From positions 5,208,001 to 5,272,000 of the forward strand of contig NC_061463.1 of NCBI RefSeq assembly GCF_022581195.2: DNA of 64,000 nt. Reading direction: 5' to 3'. Under the pieces are notes generated by a model. That model saw only the letters and a program-made list of their open reading frames with translations. It did no database searches and was not told the origin of the DNA. Origin of the DNA: Helicoverpa zea (Eukaryota > Arthropoda > Insecta > Lepidoptera > Noctuidae). Position 1 is the first letter of the stretch, and every line of letters starts with the position of its first letter. This document shows, piece by piece, positions 1 to 10,960 of the stretch. Made by a program: the position numbers and the translations under genes.

Positions 1-2
1 TT

Positions 3-146
3 TCGATCTGTTTTTATTTGATTACCCGGCTTTTGTTAGACCGAGATATCAGGATTGATTCTGTTATTGATAATAATATAATTATACATGTAGGCGAAGA
101 TGATGATGAAGACACCACCTCCTCAAGCAAATCGGAGTCTGATTAA
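3..146 (+). CDS. possible C-terminal fragment of a gene or element cut by the window edge
   Basis: An open frame runs in from the left edge and stops at TAA 144-146. It ends in an acidic, serine-rich tail (residues GEDDDEDTTSSSKSESD). An AATAAA-type signal follows at about 189-194, as expected for a last exon. I do not recognise the family. It could be the end of a host gene or of a transposon-encoded protein. Only about 47 residues are visible, so the call is weak. Confidence 0.35.
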   Translation, partial: SICFYLITRLLLDRDIRIDSVIDNNIIIHVGEDDDEDTTSSSKSESD

Positions 147-428
147 TATTCTGTTCGCACATTCAATTCAATGTACTTGTAACAAAGAATAAATAAAACA
201 ATTTTATTATATGAATATTACCTTTTTTTGGTTTCCACTTAAATAACTAAAATATAAAACAAATGATTCCGCCAATTTAAAACGAAAATAATCTTAAAAT
301 AATGCGGCGGTTCATTTTGAAGGAACGGTAACGAACTCAGTGTTATGTTGTGCCCATCACTAGTCGTGACTAACTGATAGGTGTCAGGAACGCATTCTCT
401 GAACGGCCGAAGTATAGTTTAGTTAAAA
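147..428. other. no gene seen; 3' flank with poly(A) signal
   Basis: AT-rich sequence with an AATAAA-type signal near 189. No coding evidence on either strand. Confidence 0.5.
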
Positions 429-640
429 GGTTCTTCTAACTTACAGACAGACAGACATGTGTTGCTGGGGAGTTTGTTGCGCCACTTGTTCTTTCCAGCA
501 AAAACACATAGGAAGTGGTGTAGGGTGGGCGTTTTGGGGGCTGTCTATTGTAAATTCCTGACGTTCAAAAAGTGCTGTCTTGCAGCCAAGTTTGAATAAA
601 TGATTTTTGATTTTTTGATTTTGATTTTTGATTTTGTTAG
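429..640. repeat. dispersed repeat, family A (SINE or LINE-tail like)
   Basis: This block from 'ggttcttctaac' through 'cttgcagccaagtttgaa' recurs with about 90% identity at 7968-8150. Rearranged fragments occur at 41567-41660 (opposite strand) and 51535-51630. It ends in a simple 'tttttgattttttgat' tail, which suits a retroposed element. The open frame on the minus strand here is low-complexity and not a gene. Confidence 0.6.
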
Positions 641-835
641 TTTGATGTGTAGTGTTATGTTTGGAACTAAAGAGAAAGAAGAAAAACATTTATTTTTTGT
701 TGAAATTCATGAAAAAAATCTAAGTTATTCCGACTGCTATCGATTTTGAGTTGTGATAAAAATCACAACTACAGATAACCACGGGCCACGGACACGGCGA
801 GATGTCACCCAGGCCGTCGACTATACTTCTTCTAT

Positions 836-1018
836 CTAGTAGAACAAAATGTCCCATTAGTTCTACTGCAAATGTTCAGTGGAACTAGTGGGAATACCAA
901 TAAAAACCATAATTCCCACTAGTTCTACTATTTTGTTACACCTCAAATAGTAGAACTAGTGGGAAAAAAAGTTCCCATTAGTTCTACAGTAGAACTAAGC
1001 AGTAGAACTAGTGGGAAC
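836..1018. repeat. cluster of alternating 16-bp inverted motifs
   Basis: The motif GTAGAACTAGTGGGAA, or its complement TTCCCAYTAGTTCTAC, appears about six times: near 851, 875, 912, 948, 970 and 1001, in alternating orientation. The pair at 912-932 and 945-965 forms arms of about 21 bp. The pair at 970 and 1001 forms a second hairpin. The cluster probably belongs to a fold-back element or a satellite-like repeat. Confidence 0.6.
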
Positions 1019-1065
1019 AAACCCCTAGAAGTCGGTGGGGAAATAAACTTAGGTACATCCATTAG

Positions 1066-1440
1066 ACACCGACTTCTGAGGTAGTTTAAATATTTTGTTG
1101 TCGAGTTCCCTCGATCTTCTCTGGTCTCCATCGTCGGGTCAGCTCCAAACCTTCACTGTTGCAAAGGTCTATTCAATACAAATAATATGAGCCCAAACAC
1201 GAGCTAGTTTACATATTCGGTTGTCGAGTTCCCTCGACCTTCTTTCGTCTCCATCATCAGGTCAGCTCCAAACCTTTACTGTTGCATATTGTTATAAGAC
1301 ATACACACCTTATAGTCAAGTTTTTATCTTGCGCATGCCTACAACTTTCAAAAGTTGCCCTGGATTTCTCAGGGTTTCCATCATCAGATCCTGACCTGAT
1401 GATTATGGGACCACCTGTGAGGTATACCCTATCAAACAAA
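1066..1440. repeat. dispersed repeat with internal direct duplication
   Basis: A segment beginning near 'tagtttaaatattttgttgtcgag' (about 1082-1165) is repeated at about 1205-1290 with scattered differences; both copies contain 'gagttccctcga' and 'gtcagctccaaacctt'. The block ends in 'catcagatcctgacctgatga', a palindromic tail of a kind I associate with lepidopteran retroposons. No gene. Confidence 0.5.
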
Positions 1441-1594
1441 AAAATAATTTAATAAAATAGTCTTTAATAGTCCTATGAACGATGTTTTCATAACAGCGCC
1501 TGAACAATTTTTAAAGCATTTTTTTCGTATGAAGGTGTAAAAAAAATAAATTAGAGAGTATGCCATATTTTTTTAAACATTTTTATCTTTTTTT

Positions 1595-1745
1595 TGAGAT
1601 ACGTCACATTGTTATAGGACGTGGGGCAATTTTGATCCATCTTCTTTATTCCGGACATATAGCGCCATCTATTGGTCAAACCAAAAATATGCCGGAAGTC
1701 ACTATATCATGCGAACGAAGTCGCGGGCAAAAGCTAGTAGAAATA
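1595..1745 (-). repeat. dispersed repeat, family B ('ctagcttttgcccgc') copy
   Basis: In reverse complement this reads 'ctactagcttttgcccgcgacttcgttcgc' followed by a short block mentioning 'tagatggcgctatatgtccgga'. The same words occur at 37276-37542 and 52036-52336. It is a truncated copy. Confidence 0.65.
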
Positions 1746-1796
1746 TAAAAGTAGCCTAACACAATGTTTTACAATCAGTAAGTATGTTGCATTGCA

Positions 1797-1936
1797 ATGT
1801 CCATCAAGATTGAGGAGCCACTTTTTGTATCTTAATGAAATTTTGTACTTATTTAGTAGTAAGTTAAAAAGTATTGTAGGCTCAATCTTGGAATTTGTAG
1901 TATAATAGTTCAAAAGTTATATGAACACAAAGGTGG
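1797..1936 (+). repeat. left TIR, outer part
   Basis: The outer 140 bp of the left arm. It matches the reverse complement of 13352-13491 with about two differences. The arm is interrupted here by the copia element and resumes at 8384. Confidence 0.85.
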
Positions 1937-2074
1937 TGTTGGAATATACGCATGATGTACGTATAATACCTCCTTTACAAATATCCAAGATTATATAAAG
2001 CATACCTACTTCAATCATTCGTCAAACATTCAATCATTCAATGTTCACTTTAATCGTACGTTCTTACATTCGAA

Positions 2075-2743
2075 CAAAGAGTAAAGTAATATATAGGGAA
2101 AAGAGAGCCCACTCACGTGTTATTCTTGCAACCCAATTTGACAATGCGCCATCTTTCTCTAAATTGGCCCCGAACTACCTACATAGCTATAGCTATAAAA
2201 ATATTATAATTATGCATCATATTCATAACATTTTCTATTAGGGTAAGTAGCACCATATAACTATAACATTGGTTATCGTTATAGTTACATGGTGCTACTT
2301 ACCCTAATAGAAAATGTCATCGTTAATATAGTAAAAGGTCGAAGGAAAACAAATAATTATTATATATTACTTTTTATTTACGCGTGTATGCGGAATGCAA
2401 AAAACCGCCATATTGATATTATTATGATCGGTTTTGTTAAGTTACTTGGAATACTGACACCAGGTCTTTTTAGATGAAATTTGATATTTGTGCTTTTTTA
2501 AACCGTATTTAATTTATTCGCCTATTATATCTTTTTTTAAAGTGTCTAATATTTTCCTCATACTTTTCTCTAATTAATATTGCATAAATAATTTTATATT
2601 AACAAACAAAATCGATTATAGTGTAGTGCCATCTGTTGGTAATTTAAGGTATCTTTTAGATAGTAAATAGTTTCCGGGCCAAATAAAAGGTGGCGACTCT
2701 TCGTTTACTTAGCTGTCAAAATGTACGGAGTGTCCTCCCCCTG
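2075..2743. mobile_element. 669-bp DNA element in the copia 5' LTR (hAT-like target duplication)
   Basis: Flanked by the 8-bp direct repeat CATTCGAA (2067-2074 and 2744-2751). The sequence joins perfectly to the uninterrupted 3' LTR when the insert and one repeat are removed, so the boundaries are firm. Left end CAAAGAG, right end reading CAGGGGGAG in reverse complement; the inverted ends are imperfect. There is no coding capacity. The 8-bp duplication fits hAT, but assignment is tentative. Confidence 0.75.
2228..2317. repeat. 40-bp-arm hairpin inside the 669-bp insert
   Basis: Arms 2228-2267 and 2278-2317 are reverse complements with one mismatch, separated by a 10-base loop. The arms contain 'ttctattagggtaagtagcacc'-type sequence. 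It is a very strong fold in RNA or single-stranded DNA. Confidence 0.85.
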
Positions 2744-2811
2744 CATTCGAAATATAACAGTCGTTCAGGATACATGTGTTTTCTTTGTCTCACCTGCACC
2801 CATATCCAACA

Positions 2812-2830
2812 GGTTATGGGCCCAGGCCGT
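2812..2830 (+). other. copia primer-binding site
   Basis: GGTTATGGGCCCAG starts immediately after the terminal CA of the 5' LTR. Copia-type elements prime from an internal piece of initiator methionine tRNA and carry this same word here, which supports both the LTR boundary and the superfamily. Confidence 0.8.
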
Positions 2831-3399
2831 TTTCTGTAGTTAAAAGTAATACAACAAAATTTTAAATTCAGTGAAAGAGTGTAAATTAAAATTGCATTAA
2901 CAATGAACAAAATATCACATCTTATGACGGTGTTATTTCTGCGTTGCTAGGTGATGAGCAACTCAATATGGTTTCTGTGAAGACTACGCCTACTCGAACA
3001 TGAATTGTATAATAATAATGAGACCCACACTCAAAATAAAAATAATTAGTGCTCTCGCTGTGGCGGCAAATATCTTCTATATGTATATATATATCTTATA
3101 TATTCTTAATATCAAAAATGTATTGTGATCATTGCGGACGTCGGAATAATTTCAAAAAGGACTGCCGTTACTTAAAGGGACTGCAGCAAAATAATCAATG
3201 GGTGAACTTCAAAAGTCTGCCAATAACATTGAATACTGCAACAATGACCAGGGCGGTTTCGTTTTTATGATTTCATAATGTAAATTGTCTGCTAATTATG
3301 TAGAAAATAGCTAATACTGTTTATTTTCTTTTAGATTCTGGTGTGACCATAGACATAATATTAAATAGTAAACAGGACTGCGCATATAAACCCAAAAAA

Positions 3400-4209
3400 C
3401 GAGCCGAGTGAAACAGTTAGTACGGAGGCTGTCTGTCCCTTTCTAATAGGGTGACTATGAGATTAAGCTATGTGAGACAAATCCGAATTTGCTAAGATTA
3501 TTAAACACAGATTAGTATTGAAGTTTTAACTTACGCAGTTTGTGACCTTAAGATACTAATAAAGGCTTTTAATAATTAGCGGAAATTAGCAGTATAAAAG
3601 CAGGAAGATTCGAAGTGAAGACTGTTTTTTTTTGTATTTCTACTTCATATATAGACTGCTGAGCCATTTATGTCGCCTTTCTTCATTTTTTGGGAAGCTA
3701 TAACAATAGTACAACAGTTTTAAAATCCATCACCCATATTTTGACTCGTTACAAGAATTCATGGGCACCCTAGTTGTTTGGTTTACGAAAATGTTATTAT
3801 ATATTAGCTAACCTGTGGAACGATATATTGCAACCACCATAGGATTCACTTTTGCAAGTAGAAACGCAACACTTTTTCACCATTTTAATAGTTTAAATTG
3901 ATTTAATACAAAAAAAATATAAACAAAATTTTAAATGCTGATTACGCGCCAAGAATGTTCAGGGTTACCGCTAGAAAATAAAAAAAAGCAAAATAAAAAG
4001 TTATGTTGTTTATGTTTTAATAATAAATACGAATAAATTAATGCGATTGTTATTAATTTGTTGACTTACAATTGTTAAAATAAGATAAAAATATAAGTGA
4101 TTCAATTGTTTTTGGGAAGACAAAACTTTTGATCACAACATTTTTTTATGCTGGCAAGGTGTTAGAAAGAGACAAACAGCCTCCGTTCGAACTATCCCTC
4201 TCGGCTCGG
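3400..4209. mobile_element. possible TIR element inside the copia protease region
   Basis: About 50 bp at 3400-3448 (CGAGCCGAG .. ACGGAGGCTGT .. CTTTCTAA) is matched in reverse complement at 4161-4209, with roughly 75-80% identity. The DSG protease segment lies just before the left arm and no pol sequence is recognisable between the arms. I could not fix exact ends or a target duplication. Confidence 0.45.
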
Positions 4210-4359
4210 ATTTGCCTCTGTGTATTATGCAACCAATTTAGTACCTTATTGCGTTAGAATAGAGTTCATTTTCGTAAATATATATTTTGAGCGTGCGCAA
4301 TCTTGTTTAGTAATATTATATCTATGGGTGTGACAGATCATGATGACATATCATATTGA

Positions 4360-5160
4360 CAAATCAAAAAAAAAAAAAAAAAAAATTAAAAGATTGACAA
4401 TGTAAAAAGGTTTTAACCTCGTACGTCGAATTATCCACACCATTGAAGATCGGTGTTGCTAGGAAAGGAGTTTCAATCCTGGAGTTTGGTAAAGGGTAAA
4501 TCGAGGTAATGAACAACAAATTTTAAATTCAAGGATCAATTGATGACGTTTTATATTCACCGGAGGTACGTTAGAATATGCCAAAAGACTGGTACCTATG
4601 TCGGTAATTTTTTTAACATTTATGGTAAAAATAATAAATGTTTTATGACAGGTGAGAACATCAATCAATAATGTTTTCAGTATTACTTTTAAACAGTAAT
4701 AATTCTCTGAATAATTTTAAATTTAGTTGAAGAGAATCACCAAGACTGTGTAAAAGAGTATAAATTACGGCATAGTACACTAGGTTACTTAAATAAACAA
4801 AAAAAAATTAAATGTTCAAATATGTAGTTGATGAAAATAATGTTTTTATTTGATAATGCTGATGAATTATGTGAACGTTGCATACTTGGTAAAAACCATG
4901 TACTGTCGATGATAAGAACTATTTTGTTACTTTTATAGACAATTTTATACATTACAGTGTAATATACTGTTATATAATATTTGATGTACGCTAAGTCAGA
5001 AGTGCTGAAATGTTTTCAAGATTTTGTTGCTAAAAGTGAAAACTTATTTAACCATAAAGTAAACTAATTTATATTGCGATAGTGGGCGAGAATATCTTTC
5101 TAATGAATTTAAAGATTATTATTGTGTTTGTAAGGAATAAAGCCACAACAAAATGGTGTC
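4360..5160. other. copia interior without recognisable coding sequence
   Basis: Begins with a run of about 20 A residues near 4368, possibly the tail of a retroposed fragment. The rest is AT-rich with no pol similarity visible until the integrase segment at about 5170. Confidence 0.4.
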
Positions 5161-6915
5161 GAGGAGCATATGAATCGTACGTTGACCGAAATGGCTCGAC
5201 CATTGGTTACAAGTGCGAAATTATATAAAATATTCTGGGGTGAAGCTATATTAATATACAATAGATATACAAATAGACTACCCATAAAAGCGTCCTCGAA
5301 TAATAAAACACCATACGAAATATGGCACAATCAATACCAAAAATACGAAACTGAAAATAAGTCATTCAAGACATTTAAAATAATGATGATGATTCGGTTC
5401 GACATGTTCATGATAAAACTAAAGCCTCGAAATTTGACGAAAAGTCATTTAAAGCCATATAAGTTGGTTACGACCAAAATGGTTACAAATTATTTAATAC
5501 AGAAAATGATCAGTTCCCTATTACGAGGGATGTTGATTTGATGAGTTGAATTTCTATAATTCCTCTTCAAATTCCCGCCTAAATTTATTTATTTATTTAT
5601 TTACTCTCTCCAAACATACAAATATCTTTACAGGTTACACCCAATGCGATATTGTAGCAAACATAAAATTTATAAATATACTTTTAAAAATAAGTATTTC
5701 ACTGTTGTTAGTTACCATAACAAATCCTGTGGGTAGCTGCTTTTGTAAATTCACCCAAAGAGCAACAGAATATGTCAATGTCAATGTCACCCGCAATGAG
5801 GTTGAGAGAGAAATTAACAAGCACGATAACGACGATAAATCGGCAAAGTTAATAGGCAAGAAATACAAACATAATCATTCCCCTGATAATAGCTCAGAAG
5901 CTGGACCTTCATCTAGCAAACTCAGACGTAATAAAAATAATTCTCAAAATACCCCAATAGATTATAAAAGGATTGATGATCCATTTTTGCTTATCGTTCA
6001 CAACTGTTCAATCACTACCATGCACCTATTGTGACATTTTTAATAGGGATGATTCTAGTTTATGTTGAAAACCACAGAAAGTGAAATAGAGTCTAATCAT
6101 AGTACTTGGACTATCGTAGCAAGACCTAAAAATACGTAAAATACCTAATTGAGACATAAAAAGCTCAAAATGGGTATGTAGGTACAATTAAAAATAACGA
6201 GTTGGGTAAACCTACACGGTATAAAGCCCGATTAGTAGCTCGTGGTTTCACTCAACAATACTTACAAGATTATAACGAAACGTTCACTAATGTATTTCAA
6301 ATATAAACTTTCCAATTTATTTTAACACTTGCAAATCAGTTTGATTTAGATGCCCATCTTACGGACGTAAAAACCGCCGTTTTGAAAGGCATTCTTAAGG
6401 AAGATATATCAAAGTATATGGAAGTGCCTTATGTACGCAATGCGCATGCAATGCTTAGTACATGACCAGAAATTTGTGCTGCTATAGGTATTATAAGTCA
6501 GTATCAAAGTAAAATTAATGAAGTTATGGAATTGGTTAAAACATCTTTTGAGATACATAAAAGGAACTCTTAAATTAAAGCTGACCTATGTGAAATGTGA
6601 TTACAAACAACTGATGGCAGGGTATGCAGATTCTGATTGGTTGAGGCGACGTTATTGACCGCATAAGTACAACAGATCACATATTTAAAGTGTTTGATAA
6701 CTGTACAATTTCGTGGAATACACGGAAACAAAATAGTCGCCGGTTCCTCAACAGAAGCTGAATATATGCTTATTTGAAGCTATAAGAGAAGCTATTTGGA
6801 TAAAATCATTATAACATAGTTCTATTCTGATAAAACAGCCAATGATGATATATGAAGTTAATAACAGTTGTATTAGCATCGCTAATAATCCTACAAATCA
6901 CAAACGATATTGTGA

Positions 6916-8188
6916 CGAATTTAGTTAAGTTTTTATGTGTTGATTTGTGTGATGTATTATTTATATGTTTTTAGTTTAGTTTAGAATTAATAAGAACCCA
7001 TCTGCCGCATTAGGCACGTCCTGTAAGGGTAGATGTAAGGTTGTATATGTAAATAAATAAGTAAATGTAATAACAAAATACCAGACAACCAGGCTACAGT
7101 CTGGAACTGAATGAGGTTTAAAACTCATATATAAAAGCCACACTTTGTAAGAAAGCATATTATTAATTAGAACATTAAGTTCAAGATAAAAAATGCTTAG
7201 AAATGTGGCGGTCCTGCTCCATAGGACATAACAATATCTAATTAATAACCAAATTAAGATTACACCAGCTAGTAAAATTGTATTTTTCCTTTGACTATTT
7301 GTCTGGTGACAATGTACATATAAAAGTATTAATGACTGTGAATGTTTATACTTATTACAAGATAAGTTACAAAGTACATTAAAAGATTCATATCATGTTT
7401 AATAATTATTCTTATAAATGGTATTTGACTCATGCATTTTCGTGAAACATGAAAATTTGAAGCATGAAGCATTTTAATGGTAATTTAATTCTCATATGTT
7501 TTTGTTTGTGATTCTACATGACCGCATGCTGTTATTGTATGTATTGTATATACATATAAACTGTAATACCATACTAAGTATTTAAAAAAAAAAAAGTAAC
7601 CATGGAGTTACTTGCCTCTTCTTCTCCATAGGAAGCTACTGTTGGAATGAGCAACTAGAATCAAACTTATTTATGTTTTTGACTTTCATAAGTGTTTGTA
7701 AAGGCCTAAATGATGCAAATGACTTTGACTTATGATGCAAAGTTTTTAGAATTAAGTTGAACTTAATGTAAATTTTTGAATAATTTCAGTTCAATGATTT
7801 TATTTAGAATGCTATTATGTTTATAATCTAAGCTGTTGATCAAAGTTATTGAAATTTGATATGCCACAGGTACTATTTATGATTGTATAAATTGTATGTC
7901 AATATAGCATATTGTCCTATACTGTAATATACAAATTGAATTATATACTGTATATATCAAACAATGTTTAAGGTTCTTCTAACCTACAGACAGACATGTG
8001 TTGCTGGGGAGTTTGTTGCGCCACTTCTTCTTCCCAGTAAAAACACATAGGAAGTGGTGAAAGGTGGGCGTTTTGGTGGCTGTCTTTTATAAATTCCTGA
8101 CGTTCAAAAGGTGCGGTTTTGCAGCCAAGTTTGAATTAACGATTTTTGACTTATGATTGTATAAAATGCTTGTACATTTGAGGGGGGC
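6916..8188. other. copia 3' interior with repeat fragment and polypurine tract
   Basis: No coding sequence. It contains a copy of dispersed repeat family A at 7968-8150 (compare 429-640). A purine run GAGGGGGG at about 8180-8187 directly precedes the 3' LTR and would serve as the plus-strand primer. Confidence 0.6.
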
Positions 8189-8378
8189 TGTTGGAATATA
8201 CGCATGATGTACGTATAATACCTCCTTTACAAATATCCAAGATTATATAAAGCATACCTACTTCAATCATTCGTCAAACATTCAATGTTCACTTTAATCG
8301 TACGTTCTTACATTCGAAATATAACAGTCGTTCAGGATACATGTGTTTTCTTTGTCTCACCTGCACCCATATCCAACA
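8189..8378 (+). repeat. copia 3' LTR (190 bp)
   Basis: Complete, uninterrupted LTR, TGTTGG to CCAACA, followed by the target duplication GGTGG at 8379-8383. Confidence 0.9.
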
Positions 8379-8383
8379 GGTGG

Positions 8384-8970
8384 CTCCTCAATCTAAATAT
8401 TTGGACTGAGGAGCCACGTTGGAACACAGAAAGTATACGATGTACATTCTTGAAAATTTTGTATGATTTAGTAGTAATTGAGCGCAATGAGTACTAAAAA
8501 TTTAATTCCACTACCTTTAATATTTAAGAAGATACAATACTTTTAATGTGGCACCTTAACCCATACAATGAAAGTGTGAATTCCCATGAATCGTAAGTGG
8601 CAAATTCAAATTACACCCCATAAATATTTAGTAGTAAGTGTGCCTGAATTTGTAGTACATAAACAAAGTAGCAAAACTGAGTGAATTTTGTAAAAAAACG
8701 TATTTTAAGTGGCTCCTCAATCCTGACGTTTCTGAAATGAGAAAATGCTTGAGTTACCTGAAATCGGAATGGAAAAAAAAAATAAAGACACTAACATTTA
8801 GTATAAATTTCTACTAAATATACATGCACAAATGAAAATTGTATGTATTCAATATCTGATAAAAAATCATCTTTTCCATATTCCTTAGGACGTCGCCATT
8901 AAGGGTGACCATGTAATATGAATAAAAATCAGGATAAATAGGTAGTTCTCAGCTTTACCGCCAATTTTTT
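8384..8970 (+). repeat. left TIR, inner part
   Basis: Continuation of the left arm after the copia insertion. It pairs with about 12775-13351 in reverse complement with only scattered differences; homology fades near 'ctcagctttaccgcc'. It includes several GTGGCTCCTCAATC words in both orientations. Confidence 0.85.
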
Positions 8971-9590
8971 ATTAAACCTCTGTAGGCAAACACATTTATG
9001 GCTATTCCGCCTCTTGAATGACAAAATATTATTGGGTAAATACAAAAGTATTTATATAATAACCTTACTTAATAAAGTACCTATTTAATAAACTTGCTTT
9101 GTCATTCTACATTATTTGCTGGAGCGGTGTAATGTTCCAAATTCAAAAAACGCGCCTGTTTTTTTTTGCCCTTTATAGGGCAGGCTTAAGTGTTACGACC
9201 ATACTGCCTAGTATTTCGTAGTGGCAATGGATTTGATTTTCATTGTCCGTAAATTCGATACTTCGCATTTTTTTTTAATAATGACAGCATTACATATGAA
9301 ACATATTTGCTGCGTTGTTGTAACCGACTTCAAAAAAAAGGAGCGAGTTCTCAAGTCACTTGTTATTTTCATTGTTACTCGCTACCTCGAAGACGCCTGG
9401 ACCGAAATGATTTTTTTTTCTTTCTACTCGCAGTTTTGTCCCATAGGTTTGGATCTTACTTGATGATGGAGGCGACAGAAAATCAAGGGAACTCCGTATC
9501 GGTATATAGCAACTGCCAAGTGTTTGGGATCATTGGCTTCGTATTAACGAGATCTTTACACCGAAATATGTTATGAGTACCATATCAGAC
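8971..9590. other. interior of the long-TIR element, left side
   Basis: No supportable gene. Contains 'aaccgacttcaaaaaaaaggag' near 9328, a word repeated at 9702 and common in lepidopteran dispersed repeats. The short frames here overlap low-complexity T runs. Confidence 0.5.
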
Positions 9591-9960
9591 CTGACAATCA
9601 GTGGCGTAGCTTGGGTATCTGCCGCCCGGGGCAGTTGTCGATTTTGCCGCCCCTTCCCGTGTATTTTTTTTAACAAGTGTTACTGGCCGTTTGTCATTTT
9701 TAACCGACTTCAAAAAAAGGTTTTTTTTTTGTATCGACGTTAAAAATCATCAAATGACCCTTCCCGCTGTGGGTTAGCAGCGGCGAATGAGTGTCAGACT
9801 CTTACTGATTAAAAACCGTCGTGTTCTGTCGAAGGCCTTTTATGTTTTATGGTAACTCTTTCGAACAACCCGCAGCCCCGGCAGAAGGGGGAGGTTCTCA
9901 AGTAGACTTTTCTTTTATATCTTCGTTACTTGATTTCTGGAAGGTATTAAAATTCCAAAT

Positions 9961-10545
9961 ACGCGAGCGAAGCGAGCGGGAAATTTTTATCGGATTTAAA
10001 CCAAAAATTACGTAAAATTTAGCCCAAACGTACTTAACTTTTTGCTTGTTGATAGATGTAAAAATAAGGGCATATCGTTTTTGAATACGCGAGCCAAGCG
10101 AGCGCGAAATTGTTATCGGACTAAAAACAAAAATTACGTAAAATTTAGCCCCAAACATACTTAATGTTTTGTTTGTTGACAGATGCAAAAATAAGGGCAT
10201 ATCGTATTTGAATAAGCGAGCGAAGCGAGCGCGAAATTGTTATCGGACTTAAAACAAAAATTACGTAAAATTTAGCCCCAAACATACTTAATGTTTTGTT
10301 TGTTGACAGATGCAAAAATAAGGGCATATCGTATTTGAATACGCGAGCGAAGCGAGCGCGAAATTTTTATCGGATTTAAAACAAAAATTACGTAAAATTT
10401 AGCCCAAACGTACTTAACTTTTTGTTTGTTGATAGATGCAAAAACAAGGGCATATCGTTTTTGAATACGCGAGCTTAACGAGCGCGAAATTTTTATGGGA
10501 CTTAAACCAAATATTACGTAAATTTTAGCCCAAACGTACTTAACT
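9961..10545. repeat. tandem array, five units of 126-127 bp
   Basis: Units start near 9961, 10087, 10214, 10341 and 10467, each with the word 'gcgagcgaagcgagcg' or a variant. A sixth, solitary unit lies at about 11518-11600. The minus-strand frames with repeated ISRSLRSRI-type peptide are a by-product of this array, not a gene. Confidence 0.85.
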
Positions 10546-10598
10546 TTGGCTTATGTTTAACTGATCACCAGATATAGTAACAAATAGCAGACAAAAAT

Positions 10599-10960
10599 AG
10601 TAAATGATCACCAAAATGAAACTCGCATTTTAATGTAAAACTATAACCAAAGTTTTAACACTTTACTATCCTATTTAAGTGAAATTACTCCAAAATAAAT
10701 CATGCGTAAGCCAAAAATAGTAAATGATCACCAAAATTAAACCACAATTTTAAAGTAAGATTATAACCAAAGTTTTTAAATTCTGCTATCCTATTTAAGC
10801 AAAATGAGTCCAAATAAATTATTGTTATCCCAAAAGTAGTAAATGATCACCAAAAGTAGTAAATGATCACCAAAAGTAGTAAATGATCATCAAAATTATA
10901 CCAGCGTTTTAATATAAAATGATAATCAAAGTTTTTACATCTTGCTATCCTGTTTAAGTA
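10599..10960. repeat. second tandem array, about 120-bp units plus a 20-bp micro-repeat
   Basis: Units carrying 'agtaaatgatcaccaaaa' start near 10599, 10719 and 10838. In the last unit a 20-bp piece is itself repeated three times (10838, 10858, 10878). Confidence 0.8.

Larger units (their letters stand above)
1937..2811 (+). repeat. copia 5' LTR, split by an insertion
   Basis: LTR sequence occupies 1937-2074 and 2752-2811 and is interrupted by the 669-bp insertion at 2075-2743 with its 8-bp duplication. Without the insertion it is 198 bp. By eye it is identical to the 3' LTR except for one extra 8-bp unit ('atcattca') near 2032. Confidence 0.88.
3049..6915 (+). pseudogene. decayed copia gag-pol
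   Basis: Recognisable segments in order: a gag zinc knuckle near 3118-3160 (C-x2-C, but the canonical His is Asn); a protease DSG triplet at 3334-3342; an integrase C-terminal part at 5170-5540 (words RTLTEMAR, FWGEA, NRLPIKAS, TPYEIW); a reverse transcriptase N-part at 6215-6440 (ARLVARGFTQQY, DVKTA); and RNase H at about 6610-6900 (GYADSDW, EAIREAIW, SIANNPTNHKR). Stops, frameshifts and missing parts, including the RT YxDD region, interrupt it throughout. It is not expected to make an active polyprotein. Nothing has been reconstructed. Confidence 0.8.
1937..8378 (+). mobile_element. Ty1/copia-type LTR retrotransposon, coding-dead
   Basis: Two LTRs (5' copy 1937-2811 including an insertion, 3' copy 8189-8378) begin TGTTGG and end CCAACA. 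They are flanked by the 5-bp target duplication GGTGG (1932-1936 and 8379-8383). A primer-binding site follows the 5' LTR directly and a purine tract precedes the 3' LTR. Between them lie decayed gag zinc-knuckle, protease, integrase, reverse transcriptase and RNase H segments in copia order (integrase before RT). All are broken by stops, frameshifts and insertions. The element sits inside the left arm of the long-TIR element, so it inserted later than that element. Confidence 0.9.

Noticed and set aside
1257..1439. 60-codon minus frame.
   Set aside because: It falls within a retroposon tail and has no coding signature.
9898..10327. Minus-strand frames of 60-100 codons with repeated ISRSLRSRI-type peptide.
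   Set aside because: They are translations of the 127-bp tandem array inside the hAT element; the repetition comes from the DNA units, and there is no start context or domain.
9961..10545. Regular repeats with spacers, superficially like a CRISPR array.
   Set aside because: The spacers are as similar as the 'repeats', the unit is 127 bp, and the window is eukaryotic; it is a plain tandem array.
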